NCBI GenBank assembly: GCA_964527565.1
Contig: CAZGOY010000018.1
Coordinates: 1 to 63,086 of the forward strand
Origin: JAGXQV01 sp964527565
GTDB taxonomy: Bacteria; Pseudomonadota; Gammaproteobacteria; Burkholderiales; Sulfuricellaceae
Direction of reading: 5' to 3'
DNA length: 63,086 bases
Shown piece after piece: positions 34,459 through 43,245 of the stretch (position 1 is its first letter; each line of letters starts with the position of its first letter). The notes beneath the pieces were generated by a model that saw only the letters and a list, made by a program, of their open reading frames with translations, did not search any database and had not been told where the DNA came from. Position numbers and translations under genes: made by a program.

Positions 34459-35295
34459 ATGAAACTTTGCCATTTTGAAGCCGGGCTGGACAAACCGCTA
34501 TTCCTGATCGCCGGGACGTGCATTATCGAGTCGCGCCAGCTTGCGCTGGATACTGCGGGTGCCCTGAAGGAAATCTGTGCCGGCCTGGGTATTCCGTTCA
34601 TTTACAAATCCTCCTACGACAAGGCCAATAGGAGTTCAATAAAATCCTTTCGCGGCAATGGGATAGAGGAAGGTCTTGATATTCTTAGCGATGTTCGGAA
34701 TCAGATCGGCGTGCCGGTGCTGACGGATGTGCATAGCGTCGAAGAAATTCCCGTGGCGGCAGCGCTGGTGGACGTATTGCAAACCCCGGCTTTCCTATGC
34801 CGCCAGACCGACTTCATTCAGGCGGCAGCCCGTTCCGGCAAGCCGGTGAACATCAAGAAAGGCCAGTTCCTGGCGCCGTGGGACATGAAACAGGTCGTCG
34901 ACAAGGCGCGCCGTGCCGGCGGTGCCGACAACATCATGGTTTGCGAGCGTGGTGCCACGTTCGGCTATAACAATCTGGTATCGGATATGCGCTCGCTGAT
35001 GGTGATGCGTGACACCGGGTGCCCGGTGGTATTCGATGCCACCCATTCGGTGCAACTTCCGGGAGGGCAGGGCGACAAAAGCGGTGGACAGCGCGAATTC
35101 GTGCCGGTGCTGGCGCGGGCGGCGGTGGCGGCAGGGGTTTCCGGGCTGTTCATGGAAACCCATCCGAATCCCGACGTGGCGCTCTCGGATGGCCCCAATG
35201 CGTGGCCGCTGGGACGCATGCGTGAGTTGCTGGAAACCTTGATCGAGTTGGATGCTCTGGTGAAAAGAACGGGTTTCATTGAGCATAATTTGTAA
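34459..35295 (+). CDS. kdsA: 3-deoxy-8-phosphooctulonate synthase (KDO-8-P synthase)
   Basis: A 278-residue TIM-barrel aldolase that joins PEP and arabinose-5-phosphate to give KDO-8-P, the first step to the inner-core sugar of LPS. IAGTCIIESRQLALDTA, YKSSYDKANRSS, PVLTDVHS, LCRQTDFI and VFDATHSVQLPG are the usual active-site blocks. In AGTCIIE the Cys suggests the metal-dependent class, although this should be checked against the full metal-ligand set. It follows pyrG by 9 bases. Confidence 0.95.
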   Translation: MKLCHFEAGLDKPLFLIAGTCIIESRQLALDTAGALKEICAGLGIPFIYKSSYDKANRSSIKSFRGNGIEEGLDILSDVRNQIGVPVLTDVHSVEEIPVAAALVDVLQTPAFLCRQTDFIQAAARSGKPVNIKKGQFLAPWDMKQVVDKARRAGGADNIMVCERGATFGYNNLVSDMRSLMVMRDTGCPVVFDATHSVQLPGGQGDKSGGQREFVPVLARAAVAAGVSGLFMETHPNPDVALSDGPNAWPLGRMRELLETLIELDALVKRTGFIEHNL

Positions 35296-35320
35296 GAATA
35301 TCTATTTTAAGGACAAGAAG

Positions 35321-36604
35321 ATGAGCGCTATTGTTGATGTCATTGCGAGAGAAATTCTGGATTCCCGCGGCAACCCCACCGTCGAAGCCGACGTGTTGTT
35401 GGAATCGGGGGTGATAGGTCGCGCTGCGGTACCCTCCGGCGCTTCCACCGGCACGCGCGAGGCGGTCGAGTTGCGCGATGGCGACAAGGCACGCTATCGC
35501 GGTAAAGGCGTATTGAAGGCCGTAGAGAACGTCAACACTGAAATTTGCGAGGCGATCATCGGCCTGGATGCTGAAGATCAAAGTTTTATCGACAAGACAC
35601 TGATCGAACTGGACGGTACGGACAACAAGTCCCGCTTGGGGGCGAACGCCATTCTGGCAGTTTCCATGGCGGTGGCCAAAGCTGCCGCCGAGGAATCCGG
35701 ATTGCCGCTTTATCGCTATCTGGGTGGCGCCGGGCCGATGCATCTGCCGGTGCCGATGATGAACATCATCAACGGCGGCGCCCATGCCGCACACAGCACC
35801 GACATTCAGGAATTCATGGTGATTCCGCTCGGTTTGCCGACTTTTCGCGAGGCCTTGCGTTGCGGGACGGAAATTTTCCATGCGCTGCACAAGATTCTCG
35901 ACGCCAAAGGCTTGCCGACCACGGTCGGAGATGAAGGCGGTTTTGCACCCAGCCTGCCTAACAACGAGGCCGCATTGCAGTTGATTGTCGAAGCCATTGA
36001 GGCAGCAGGCTATCTGCCGGGTTCGGATGCTGCCATCGGCCTGGATTGTGCCAGTTCGGAATTTTTCAAGGACGGCAAGTATCACCTGACCTCGGAAGGA
36101 AAAGTGCTGTCCTCAGCCGAACTCACCGACCTCATGGCCGCCTGGGTCGATAAGTACCCCATTATCAGCATCGAAGATGGGATGGCCGAACAGGACTGGG
36201 ATGGCTGGAAACTGCTGACCGACAAGCTCGGCAAGTCGATTCAGCTGGTAGGCGACGATGTTTTTGTGACCAATCCGCGCATCCTGCGCGAGGGTATCCA
36301 GAAAGGGGTAGCCAATTCGATTTTGGTGAAAGTGAACCAGATCGGCACCTTGAGCGAGACCTTTGCCGCCGTAGAAATGGCCAAGCGCGCCGCCTACACC
36401 ACGGTGATTTCGCACCGCTCGGGCGAGACCGAGGACACCACCATCGCCGACATCGCGGTGGCCACCAATGCCATGCAGATCAAGACCGGTTCCGCCAGCC
36501 GCTCGGAACGCATTGCCAAATATAACCAATTGCTGCGCATCGAGGAGGAGTTAGGGGACGCCGCCAGCTATGCCGGACGGGAGGCCTTTCCCCATCTGGG
36601 CTAA
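35321..36604 (+). CDS. eno: Enolase
   Basis: A 427-residue enolase (2-phosphoglycerate to PEP; also an RNA-degradosome partner in some bacteria). The N-terminal VIAREILDSRGNPTVEADV, GASTGTREAVELRD, the LGANAILAVSMA block, and the catalytic Lys and Glu regions (VGDEGGFAP, SIEDGMAEQDW, ILVKVNQIGTLSE, SHRSGETED) are intact. I chose the ATG at MSAIVDVIARE with AAGGA upstream; the frame extends into the end of kdsA. ftsB follows 19 bases later. Confidence 0.97.
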   Translation: MSAIVDVIAREILDSRGNPTVEADVLLESGVIGRAAVPSGASTGTREAVELRDGDKARYRGKGVLKAVENVNTEICEAIIGLDAEDQSFIDKTLIELDGTDNKSRLGANAILAVSMAVAKAAAEESGLPLYRYLGGAGPMHLPVPMMNIINGGAHAAHSTDIQEFMVIPLGLPTFREALRCGTEIFHALHKILDAKGLPTTVGDEGGFAPSLPNNEAALQLIVEAIEAAGYLPGSDAAIGLDCASSEFFKDGKYHLTSEGKVLSSAELTDLMAAWVDKYPIISIEDGMAEQDWDGWKLLTDKLGKSIQLVGDDVFVTNPRILREGIQKGVANSILVKVNQIGTLSETFAAVEMAKRAAYTTVISHRSGETEDTTIADIAVATNAMQIKTGSASRSERIAKYNQLLRIEEELGDAASYAGREAFPHLG

Positions 36605-36623
36605 ACGGCCACGCTAACAGGTC

Positions 36624-36938
36624 ATGCGCTGGTTGACCCTGCTTTTGGTGGCGCTCATCCTCGCCTTGCAATACCCCCTATGGCTGGGCAAGGGGAGCTG
36701 GTTGCGGGTGTGGGAGGTTGACCGCGAATTGACCGGGCAGAAGGAGGCCACCCTGAAGCTCAAGGCACGCAATGCCTCACTGGATGCCGAGGTGCGCGAC
36801 CTCAAGCAGGGATACGAGGCCATTGAGGAACGCGCGCGCAGCGAACTGGGCATGGTGAAGCGCGACGAGATTTTTTTTCAGGTTCTGGACAGCGGCAAGC
36901 CGTCGGCCAAACCGGAAGAGAAAGTGGAAGACCGGTGA
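36624..36938 (+). CDS. ftsB: Cell division protein FtsB
   Basis: 104 residues. One N-terminal membrane helix (WLTLLLVALILALQYPLWLG) is followed by a periplasmic coiled coil (residues about 30-75, VDRELTGQKEATLKLKARNASLDAEV split by heptads) and a conserved ERARSELGMVKRDEIFFQV end. FtsB forms the FtsQLB complex that controls septal peptidoglycan synthesis. The position just after eno is the standard one. The last 15 residues are charged and variable. Confidence 0.92.
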   Translation: MRWLTLLLVALILALQYPLWLGKGSWLRVWEVDRELTGQKEATLKLKARNASLDAEVRDLKQGYEAIEERARSELGMVKRDEIFFQVLDSGKPSAKPEEKVEDR

Positions 36939-36954
36939 TTTCAGGCCGCCTCCA

Positions 36955-36982
36955 TTGAAAAATGGCGCAACGGTTTTATGTT
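36955..36982 (+). promoter_or_regulatory. Possible promoter for ndk-rlmN-pilW
   Basis: TTGAAA, a 16-base spacer and TATGTT lie in the 106-base spacer before ndk. The match is moderate and the leader would be about 55 bases. GTGGAG precedes the ndk ATG as a ribosome-binding site. Confidence 0.35.
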
Positions 36983-37044
36983 GTCCGGTCGGAAGATTGT
37001 TTGAATTAATCCGGGATTAACCCGAAACTTGTGGAGTATTGTAA

Positions 37045-37470
37045 ATGGCTGTTGAACGCACACTTTCCATCATCAAACCCGATGCCGTCGCGAAAAATGT
37101 TATCGGTAAGATTTATTCCCGATTTGAAACCAATGGGTTGAAAATTGTTGCCTCGCGCATGAAGCATTTGTCGCGCGGCGAAGCCGAGGGTTTCTATGCG
37201 GTACACCGCGAGCGTCCCTTTTTCAAGGATTTGGTCGATTTCATGATTTCCGGACCGGTGATGATCCAGGCGCTGGAAGGGGAAAATGCGATTGCCAAGA
37301 ACCGCGAACTGATGGGCGCGACCGACCCGAAAAAAGCGGAAAAGGGTACCATTCGCGCCGATTTTGCGGAAAGTATCGACGCTAATGCGGTGCACGGCTC
37401 CGATGGCCCGGATACCGCCAAGGTGGAAATCGCCTATTTTTTCCCCAGCATGGAAGTCTATAACCGCTGA
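37045..37470 (+). CDS. ndk: Nucleoside diphosphate kinase
   Basis: A 141-residue NDK that equalises NTP and dNTP pools through a phospho-His. The active-site His lies in NAVHGSDGPDTAKVEIA near residue 117, and the N-terminal ERTLSIIKPDAVAKNVIG and the ATDPKKAEKGTIR nucleotide-binding block are intact. Length equals the E. coli enzyme. Its stop overlaps the rlmN start (TGATG), so the two are coupled. Confidence 0.97.
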   Translation: MAVERTLSIIKPDAVAKNVIGKIYSRFETNGLKIVASRMKHLSRGEAEGFYAVHRERPFFKDLVDFMISGPVMIQALEGENAIAKNRELMGATDPKKAEKGTIRADFAESIDANAVHGSDGPDTAKVEIAYFFPSMEVYNR

Positions 37471-38546
37471 TGTCGGTTAACCTGCTCGATTTCGATCAGC
37501 AAGGGCTTCTCGCCTATTTTCAGGAAATCGGCGAGAAGCCTTTTCGCGCCCGGCAGTTGTTGCGCTGGGTTCATCAATTCGGCGAAAGCGATTTCGCCAG
37601 GATGAGCGATCTGGCGAAATCGTTGCGGGAAAAACTGCATGGCGTAGCGGTGATCGAGCCGCCACGCCTGCTATGCGAACAGCACTCCACCGATGGCACG
37701 CGCAAATGGCTGCTGGATGTCGGCGTGGGTAACGGCGTGGAAACCGTCTTCATTCCCGACGGGGAGCGCGGCACACTGTGCGTCTCCAGCCAAGTGGGGT
37801 GCGCCCTGGAATGCCGCTTTTGCGCCACCGGGCAACAGGGTTTTAACCGCAACCTGAGCGTTGCCGAGATCATCGGCCAGTTGTGGTGGGCCAACAAGGC
37901 GCTGGGTTGCACGCCGCGCAACGAGCGGGTGATCAGCAATGTCGTCCTGATGGGCATGGGCGAACCGCTGCTGAATTACGACGCCACCTTGACGGCCCTG
38001 CACCTGATGCTGGATGACTACGCCTACGGCCTGTCGCGCAGGCGCGTGACGGTCAGCACCTCCGGCATCATCCCGGCAATGGACCGCCTGCGCGAGGATT
38101 GCCCGGTAGCGCTGGCGGTATCGCTACACGCGCCTAACGACGCCTTGCGCGACCAACTGGTGCCGATCAACCGCAAATATCCATTGCACGAACTGATGGC
38201 GGCCTGCCGCCGCTATGTGGAAAGCGCGCCACGCGATTTCGTCACGTTCGAATATGTCATGCTTGATAGTGTCAATGACACCCCGCAACACGCACGCGAA
38301 CTGGTTGAATTGACGCGTGAAGTGCCTTGCAAATTCAACCTGATTCCCTTCAATCCGTTCCCCCAGTCCGAATACCGGCGTTCAAGACCGGACGCCCTGC
38401 GCCGTTTCGGCGAAACGCTGATGCGGGCAGACATTGTCACCACCACGCGCAAGACGCGCGGCGGCGACATCGACGCTGCCTGCGGGCAACTGGCCGGGCA
38501 GGTGCGTGACAAAACCCGGCGCAACACAGCACAGGTGGCAACATGA
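37470..38546 (+). CDS. rlmN: 23S rRNA/tRNA adenine-C2 methyltransferase RlmN
   Basis: A 358-residue radical-SAM enzyme that methylates C2 of A2503 in 23S rRNA and A37 in tRNAs. The iron-sulfur motif is CALECRFCATG near residue 112, preceded by LCVSSQVG, and followed by NVVLMGMGEPLLN and RRVTVSTSGIIPAMD. The conserved methyl-carrying Cys is in the C-terminal region (GGDIDAACGQLAG). It is followed by pilW with an ATGA overlap, the common gammaproteobacterial and betaproteobacterial order. Confidence 0.96.
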   Translation: MSVNLLDFDQQGLLAYFQEIGEKPFRARQLLRWVHQFGESDFARMSDLAKSLREKLHGVAVIEPPRLLCEQHSTDGTRKWLLDVGVGNGVETVFIPDGERGTLCVSSQVGCALECRFCATGQQGFNRNLSVAEIIGQLWWANKALGCTPRNERVISNVVLMGMGEPLLNYDATLTALHLMLDDYAYGLSRRRVTVSTSGIIPAMDRLREDCPVALAVSLHAPNDALRDQLVPINRKYPLHELMAACRRYVESAPRDFVTFEYVMLDSVNDTPQHARELVELTREVPCKFNLIPFNPFPQSEYRRSRPDALRRFGETLMRADIVTTTRKTRGGDIDAACGQLAGQVRDKTRRNTAQVAT

Positions 38547-39337
38547 AAAAAACCGTTGTGATACTCGCCGGATTGATCGCCAGTTTTTGGCAGTTTCAAA
38601 GTTGGGCGGAGCCGCCGCGCAATCAGACACAGAGCCGCGCCCAGATTCATACCGAGTTGGGGGCGGCCTATTTCAGCCGCGGTCAGCTAGCGGTAGCGCT
38701 GGAAGAACTGAAAGAAGCGGTCAGTTCAGATGCGCGCTATGCTCCGGCGCACAACATGCTTGGTCTGGTATACATGGAACTGCTGGAATTCCCGCAAGCA
38801 GAAGAGAGTTTTCAGCGCGCATTCAGCCTGGATCGAAACAACCCGGAATTTCACAATAACTATGGGTGGTTTCTGTGTCAGCGTGGACGAGTCGACGATG
38901 CCATCAAGCATTTTTTCATGGCGCTGAAAAATCCGCTCTATACCACGCCGGAAAAATCCTACCTGAATGCCGGGATGTGTTCGATCAAAAAAGGGGATGC
39001 GGAAGGTGCCGAGACTTTTTTTCTAAAAGTGCTGAAGCTGCGCGCACAAGAGCCGCAGGCTCTGTATTACCTGAGCGAACTGGCCGCCAAGCGCAAGGAT
39101 TATTTTGAGGCAAGAAATTATCTTGCGCAGTTGCTGCAAACGGTGACACCGGGTCCAGAAATCCTGTGGCTGGCGGTGCGCATCGAACGACAGTTGGGAA
39201 ACCGGGATGCGGAAGCCGGATATGGAGCGCAATTGCGCAAACATTTTCCGGATTCCCGTGAAGCCCTGGCGTTGCGTGGCGGCCATTTCGATTATTCCGC
39301 GTTTGCCAAACCAGACGGGCAGAAAGGGACCAAGTGA
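38543..39337 (+). CDS. pilW: Type IV pilus biogenesis protein PilW/PilF
   Basis: A 264-residue TPR protein needed for assembly of the PilQ secretin. TPR repeats run from about residue 36 to 180 (HTELGAAYFSRGQLAVALEE, APAHNMLGLVYMELLEFPQ, NPEFHNNYGWFLCQRG). The N-terminus is a cleavable-looking signal peptide ending SWAEPP, but there is no lipobox Cys, whereas the Pseudomonas PilF and Neisseria PilW are lipoproteins. It overlaps both rlmN and rodZ by four bases. Confidence 0.88.
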   Translation: MKKTVVILAGLIASFWQFQSWAEPPRNQTQSRAQIHTELGAAYFSRGQLAVALEELKEAVSSDARYAPAHNMLGLVYMELLEFPQAEESFQRAFSLDRNNPEFHNNYGWFLCQRGRVDDAIKHFFMALKNPLYTTPEKSYLNAGMCSIKKGDAEGAETFFLKVLKLRAQEPQALYYLSELAAKRKDYFEARNYLAQLLQTVTPGPEILWLAVRIERQLGNRDAEAGYGAQLRKHFPDSREALALRGGHFDYSAFAKPDGQKGTK

Positions 39338-40209
39338 GCGAAGAAATGCTGGAAACGCCAACCGAGGCTATACCGCCGCTTCCGGGCGCGGTGCTGTCTG
39401 CAGCGCGGAAGGAGCAGGGCCTCAGCGTGGTTGACGTGGCACGCAGCCTGCGATTGTCCGTGCGGCAGGTGGAGGCCATCGAAACCGATGATTACGAGCG
39501 CTTGCCCGGTAAAACCTTTCTGCGCGGTTTCGTGCGAAATTACGCCAAGTTGTTGCATCTCGACCCTGATCCCTTGCTCAAGGCCCCACAACTCTCGGTT
39601 AGCGGGGATTTCCAGCCCAAGGTGATTTCGGTACCGGTCAGCCAGGTCGAATTGAACGCCTCGCGCAGCCAGCGCCGCTTCACTAGCGCGCAGCCGCCAT
39701 CGTTGCTGAAATATGCGCTGATCGGCATGCTTATTTTGGCCGGGGTGGCGTGGGTCGTTTTTGAAATATTTTTCGGCAACGGTGTGACTACGGTTGTGGT
39801 AAAACCTGCCGGTGACGGCGAGGTGGTGACGCTAAGCCTGCCGCTTGCTGCGAGCGAGGAAAAACCCGCCAGCACCGAATCATCCGCGCCACCCGTTCCC
39901 GTGGCGGAAACACAGCAGCCCCCGGCATCCGCGCCAACAACGGCTGCCGAGGCCGGGGGGGCAGCGCCGGGCAGCGCCAAGATCAGGCTCATCTTCGGCG
40001 GTGAATCCTGGATCGACCTCAGGGACAAAGGTGGCCGAACCATCTACAAGCAGACCGGCCAGGCAGGCGATGAGCAGATCATCTCGGGCACGGCTCCTTT
40101 TTCGCTGACGGTGGGCAAGGCAAGCAACGTAACGGTTTATTACAACGACAAACCGGTTGACCTGGCACCTCACAGCAGTGGCGACGTGGCGCGCCTGACC
40201 CTGAACTAA
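39334..40209 (+). CDS. rodZ: Cytoskeleton protein RodZ
   Basis: 291 residues. An N-terminal helix-turn-helix of the RodZ type (LSAARKEQGLSVVDVARSL, LPGKTFLRGFVRNYAKLL) is followed by one membrane helix (YALIGMLILAGVAWVVFEI), a Pro/Ala-rich periplasmic linker and a C-terminal DUF4115 beta domain (FGGESWIDLRDKGGRTIYK). It links MreB to the envelope for rod shape. The start is GTG overlapping the pilW stop. The pilW-rodZ-ispG-hisS order is conserved in proteobacteria. Confidence 0.93.
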   Translation: MSEEMLETPTEAIPPLPGAVLSAARKEQGLSVVDVARSLRLSVRQVEAIETDDYERLPGKTFLRGFVRNYAKLLHLDPDPLLKAPQLSVSGDFQPKVISVPVSQVELNASRSQRRFTSAQPPSLLKYALIGMLILAGVAWVVFEIFFGNGVTTVVVKPAGDGEVVTLSLPLAASEEKPASTESSAPPVPVAETQQPPASAPTTAAEAGGAAPGSAKIRLIFGGESWIDLRDKGGRTIYKQTGQAGDEQIISGTAPFSLTVGKASNVTVYYNDKPVDLAPHSSGDVARLTLN

Positions 40210-40213
40210 CGCC

Positions 40214-41305
40214 ATGTTCCACGTTGAAATTCCGCGCCGCAAAAGTCGGCAGATTCGTGTGGGCAACGTGCTGGTGGGCGGCGATGCGCCGATCAGCGTG
40301 CAGACCATGACCAACACTGAAACCTGTGACGTCGAGGCCACACTCGCCCAGATCGAGCGGGCGGCCAGCGCCGGCGCTGATCTCGTGCGGGTTTCCGTGC
40401 CCAGCATGGAGGCCGCTGAGGCATTCGGCAAGATACGGCAGCGCTCGCCGGTGCCGCTGATTACCGACATTCACTTCGACCACAAGATCGCCCTGCGCGT
40501 CGCGGAATTGGGCGCGGATTGTCTGAGGATCAATCCCGGCAACATTGGCCGGGAAGACCGCGTGCGCGCGGTGGTGCAATCGGCCAAGGATCACGGCATC
40601 CCGATACGCATCGGCGTCAATGCCGGCTCGCTGGAAAAGGACATACAGCAAAAATATGGCGAGCCAACTCCGCAAGCCATGGTGGAATCGGCCTTGCGCC
40701 ATATCGAGATACTCGACCGCTTGGATTTTCCTGATTTCAAGATCAGCCTGAAGGCTTCCGAGATATTCATGACGGTGGAAGCTTATAAACTGCTCGCCAC
40801 GCAGATTGAGCAGCCCTTGCATCTGGGAATCACCGAAGCCGGCGGCTTGCGCGCCGGCAGTGTAAAATCGGCCATCGGCCTGGGGCTGCTGCTGGCGCAG
40901 GGGATCGGCGACACTATTCGGGTGTCCCTGGCCGCCGACCCGGTAGAAGAGGTCAAGGTGGGCTTTGACATACTGAAAAGCCTGCATCTGCGGAACAAGG
41001 GCGTAAACATCATCGCTTGTCCGTCCTGCTCGCGTCAGGAATTCGATGTCATCAAAACCGTGAACGCACTGGAGCAGCGCCTTGAGGGGGTGCTAGAGCA
41101 TTTGGACGTGGCGGTGATCGGCTGTGTGGTTAATGGCCCCGGCGAGGCGCGCGAAGCGGACATCGGCCTAGCTGGCGGTTCTCCGAATCTGCTCTATATC
41201 GAAGGCAAACCCAGCGGCAAGGTGTCGGAAGAGGAAATCGTCGATGAAATAGAGCGCCAGGTGCGCCTGCGCATCGCCAGAATGAAAGAGAAAGCAGAAA
41301 CATGA
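40214..41305 (+). CDS. ispG: 4-hydroxy-3-methylbut-2-enyl diphosphate synthase IspG (GcpE)
   Basis: A 363-residue iron-sulfur enzyme of the MEP isoprenoid pathway. VSVQTMTNTETCDVEAT opens the TIM barrel, and the 4Fe-4S ligands are in IIACPSCSRQEFD and VIGCVVNGPGEARE. Length is that of the short two-domain bacterial form. It supplies isoprenoid precursors, including the chain used by UbiA further on. The ATGA overlap couples it to hisS. Confidence 0.95.
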   Translation: MFHVEIPRRKSRQIRVGNVLVGGDAPISVQTMTNTETCDVEATLAQIERAASAGADLVRVSVPSMEAAEAFGKIRQRSPVPLITDIHFDHKIALRVAELGADCLRINPGNIGREDRVRAVVQSAKDHGIPIRIGVNAGSLEKDIQQKYGEPTPQAMVESALRHIEILDRLDFPDFKISLKASEIFMTVEAYKLLATQIEQPLHLGITEAGGLRAGSVKSAIGLGLLLAQGIGDTIRVSLAADPVEEVKVGFDILKSLHLRNKGVNIIACPSCSRQEFDVIKTVNALEQRLEGVLEHLDVAVIGCVVNGPGEAREADIGLAGGSPNLLYIEGKPSGKVSEEEIVDEIERQVRLRIARMKEKAET

Positions 41306-42561
41306 GCACTATTCAAGCCATTCGCGGCATGAACGACATCCTCCCGCAGCATGCGGATTTATGGGCGTTTTTCGAAGAAACCGTGCGGGACTGGCTGGCT
41401 GCCTATGGCTATCGCAGCATCCGCATGCCCATCGTCGAGCAGACCAGTCTGTTTAAACGCGCTATCGGCGAAGTGACCGACATTGTCGAAAAAGAAATGT
41501 ACACCTTCATCGACGCACTCAATGGGGAAAGCCTGACCCTGCGCCCTGAAGGCACGGCTTCCTGCGTGCGCGCCGTACTGCAACACAATCTGCTCTACGC
41601 TGCGCCGCAGCGCTTGTGGTACATGGGGCCGATGTTTCGCCACGAACGCCCGCAAAAGGGGCGCTACCGCCAGTTCCACCAAGTCGGCATCGAGTCGCTC
41701 GGGTATGCAGGACCGGACATTGACGCCGAACACATCGTCATGACCGCGCGTTTGTGGAAACAACTCGGGCTGGATGGCATCGTGCTGCAGGTCAACACGC
41801 TCGGTAGTAGCGAAGACCGCTTGCGCCACCGCGCGCGGCTGGTGCACTACCTGGAAAAGCACTTGGACAGCCTGGACGAGGATGCACGCCGCCGCCTGCA
41901 CACTAACCCGCTGCGCGTACTGGATAGCAAAAATCCGGCAATGCAGACACTGATAGATGCCGCGCCGCGCTTGCTGGATGACCTGGGCGAAGATGCGCTC
42001 AAACATTTTGAGATGTTGCAAGGCATGCTGCGCAATGCGGAAATCAGTTATGAGATCAACCCGCGCCTGGTGCGCGGGCTGGATTATTACAACTACACGG
42101 TATTTGAATGGGTGACCGACCGGCTGGGTGCGCAGGGCACCGTCTGCGCAGGCGGGCGTTACGACGGGCTGATCGAACAGATCGGCGGCAAACCAGCTCC
42201 GGCCTGCGGTTTTGCGATGGGGGTGGAGCGTTTGCTGGCCTTGCTGGAAGAAGGCGGTTTTCAGCCGCCAGCTCAAGTGCCGTCAGCTTACGTGCTGCAC
42301 ATGGGAGAAGCCGCTACGGGAATGGCCTGGCAAGTGGCTGAAAAGCTGCGGGACCAGCGCCTGGATGTTATCCTGCACTGCGGTGGCGGCAGTTTCAAGA
42401 CACAAATGAAGAAAGCCGATGCCAGTGGCGCTCGCTACGCCATCATCATCGGTGAAGACGAAGCTTCAGCCGGCGAAGTCAGCATCAAACCCTTGCGTGA
42501 ACTGGGCGGGCAGGCACGCATGACAGTCGAAGCGACGGCAGAATTACTGCGCCGCACATGA
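41302..42561 (+). CDS. hisS: Histidyl-tRNA synthetase
   Basis: A 419-residue class II synthetase. Motif 1 region EQTSLFKRAIGEVTDIVEKE, motif 2 MFRHERPQKGRYRQFHQVG, the His-specific LVRGLDYYNYTVFEW, and motif 3 CGFAMGVERLLALLEE are present, with a C-terminal anticodon-binding domain from about residue 330. It charges tRNA-His. It lies between ispG and yfgM as in E. coli. Confidence 0.97.
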   Translation: MSTIQAIRGMNDILPQHADLWAFFEETVRDWLAAYGYRSIRMPIVEQTSLFKRAIGEVTDIVEKEMYTFIDALNGESLTLRPEGTASCVRAVLQHNLLYAAPQRLWYMGPMFRHERPQKGRYRQFHQVGIESLGYAGPDIDAEHIVMTARLWKQLGLDGIVLQVNTLGSSEDRLRHRARLVHYLEKHLDSLDEDARRRLHTNPLRVLDSKNPAMQTLIDAAPRLLDDLGEDALKHFEMLQGMLRNAEISYEINPRLVRGLDYYNYTVFEWVTDRLGAQGTVCAGGRYDGLIEQIGGKPAPACGFAMGVERLLALLEEGGFQPPAQVPSAYVLHMGEAATGMAWQVAEKLRDQRLDVILHCGGGSFKTQMKKADASGARYAIIIGEDEASAGEVSIKPLRELGGQARMTVEATAELLRRT

Positions 42562-42586
42562 ATTTCTGAAAAAGGGTATTAACGAC

Positions 42587-43219
42587 ATGGCAACCTACGA
42601 TCTGGATGAACAGGAAAAGATTGATGCTCTCAAGGCATGGTGGAAACAACACGGCAACACCGTCATTCTGGGGGTGGCGGTATTTGCTGCCACGGTGGTG
42701 GGGGTGCAGGGCTGGCGCCAATACCAGATCAACCAGGCAATGAAGGCCTCAATGACTTACGATGCCTTGCAAAACCTGCTCAAGAGCGGTGAAGCGAAAA
42801 AATCCCGTGATACCGCAGGCCAAATCATCGACCAATATCCCGGCACGGCCTACGCGCCGCGCGCCGCGTTACTCATTGCCAAAACCAACCATGATGTCGG
42901 CGATGTTCAGAGCGCCAGGGCACAACTGCAATGGGCAAGCGAGCACGCCGATGAAGAAGAAGTGCGTGATACGGCTAGGCTGCGTCTGGCCGCTGTGTTG
43001 CTGGATGAGAAAAATTTTGGAGAAGCCCTCAAACAGGTTGAAGGGACCTCCAACCCGGCTTTCGCCGCGCTTTTCGCCGATGTGAAGGGGGATATCCTGG
43101 CTGCCCAGGGAAAGACGCAGGAGGCGCGTACCGCATATAAAACGGCACTGGAGAAAATGGGGAGCAAAGGCACCTATCGCCAGATAATCAAAATGAAAAT
43201 GGAAAGTTTGGGCAGCTAG
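42587..43219 (+). CDS. yfgM: YfgM-type membrane TPR protein
   Basis: 210 residues. A short cytosolic N-terminus (ATYDLDEQEKIDALKAWW) is followed by one membrane helix (NTVILGVAVFAATVVGVQGW) and a periplasmic TPR-like domain. In E. coli YfgM associates with PpiD and the SecYEG translocon as an ancillary periplasmic chaperone. The hisS-yfgM-bamB context is conserved. AAAAGGG lies upstream of the ATG as a ribosome-binding site. Confidence 0.9.
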   Translation: MATYDLDEQEKIDALKAWWKQHGNTVILGVAVFAATVVGVQGWRQYQINQAMKASMTYDALQNLLKSGEAKKSRDTAGQIIDQYPGTAYAPRAALLIAKTNHDVGDVQSARAQLQWASEHADEEEVRDTARLRLAAVLLDEKNFGEALKQVEGTSNPAFAALFADVKGDILAAQGKTQEARTAYKTALEKMGSKGTYRQIIKMKMESLGS

Positions 43220-43245
43220 GCTAGCCCCTTGCAAGGAAAACACCC

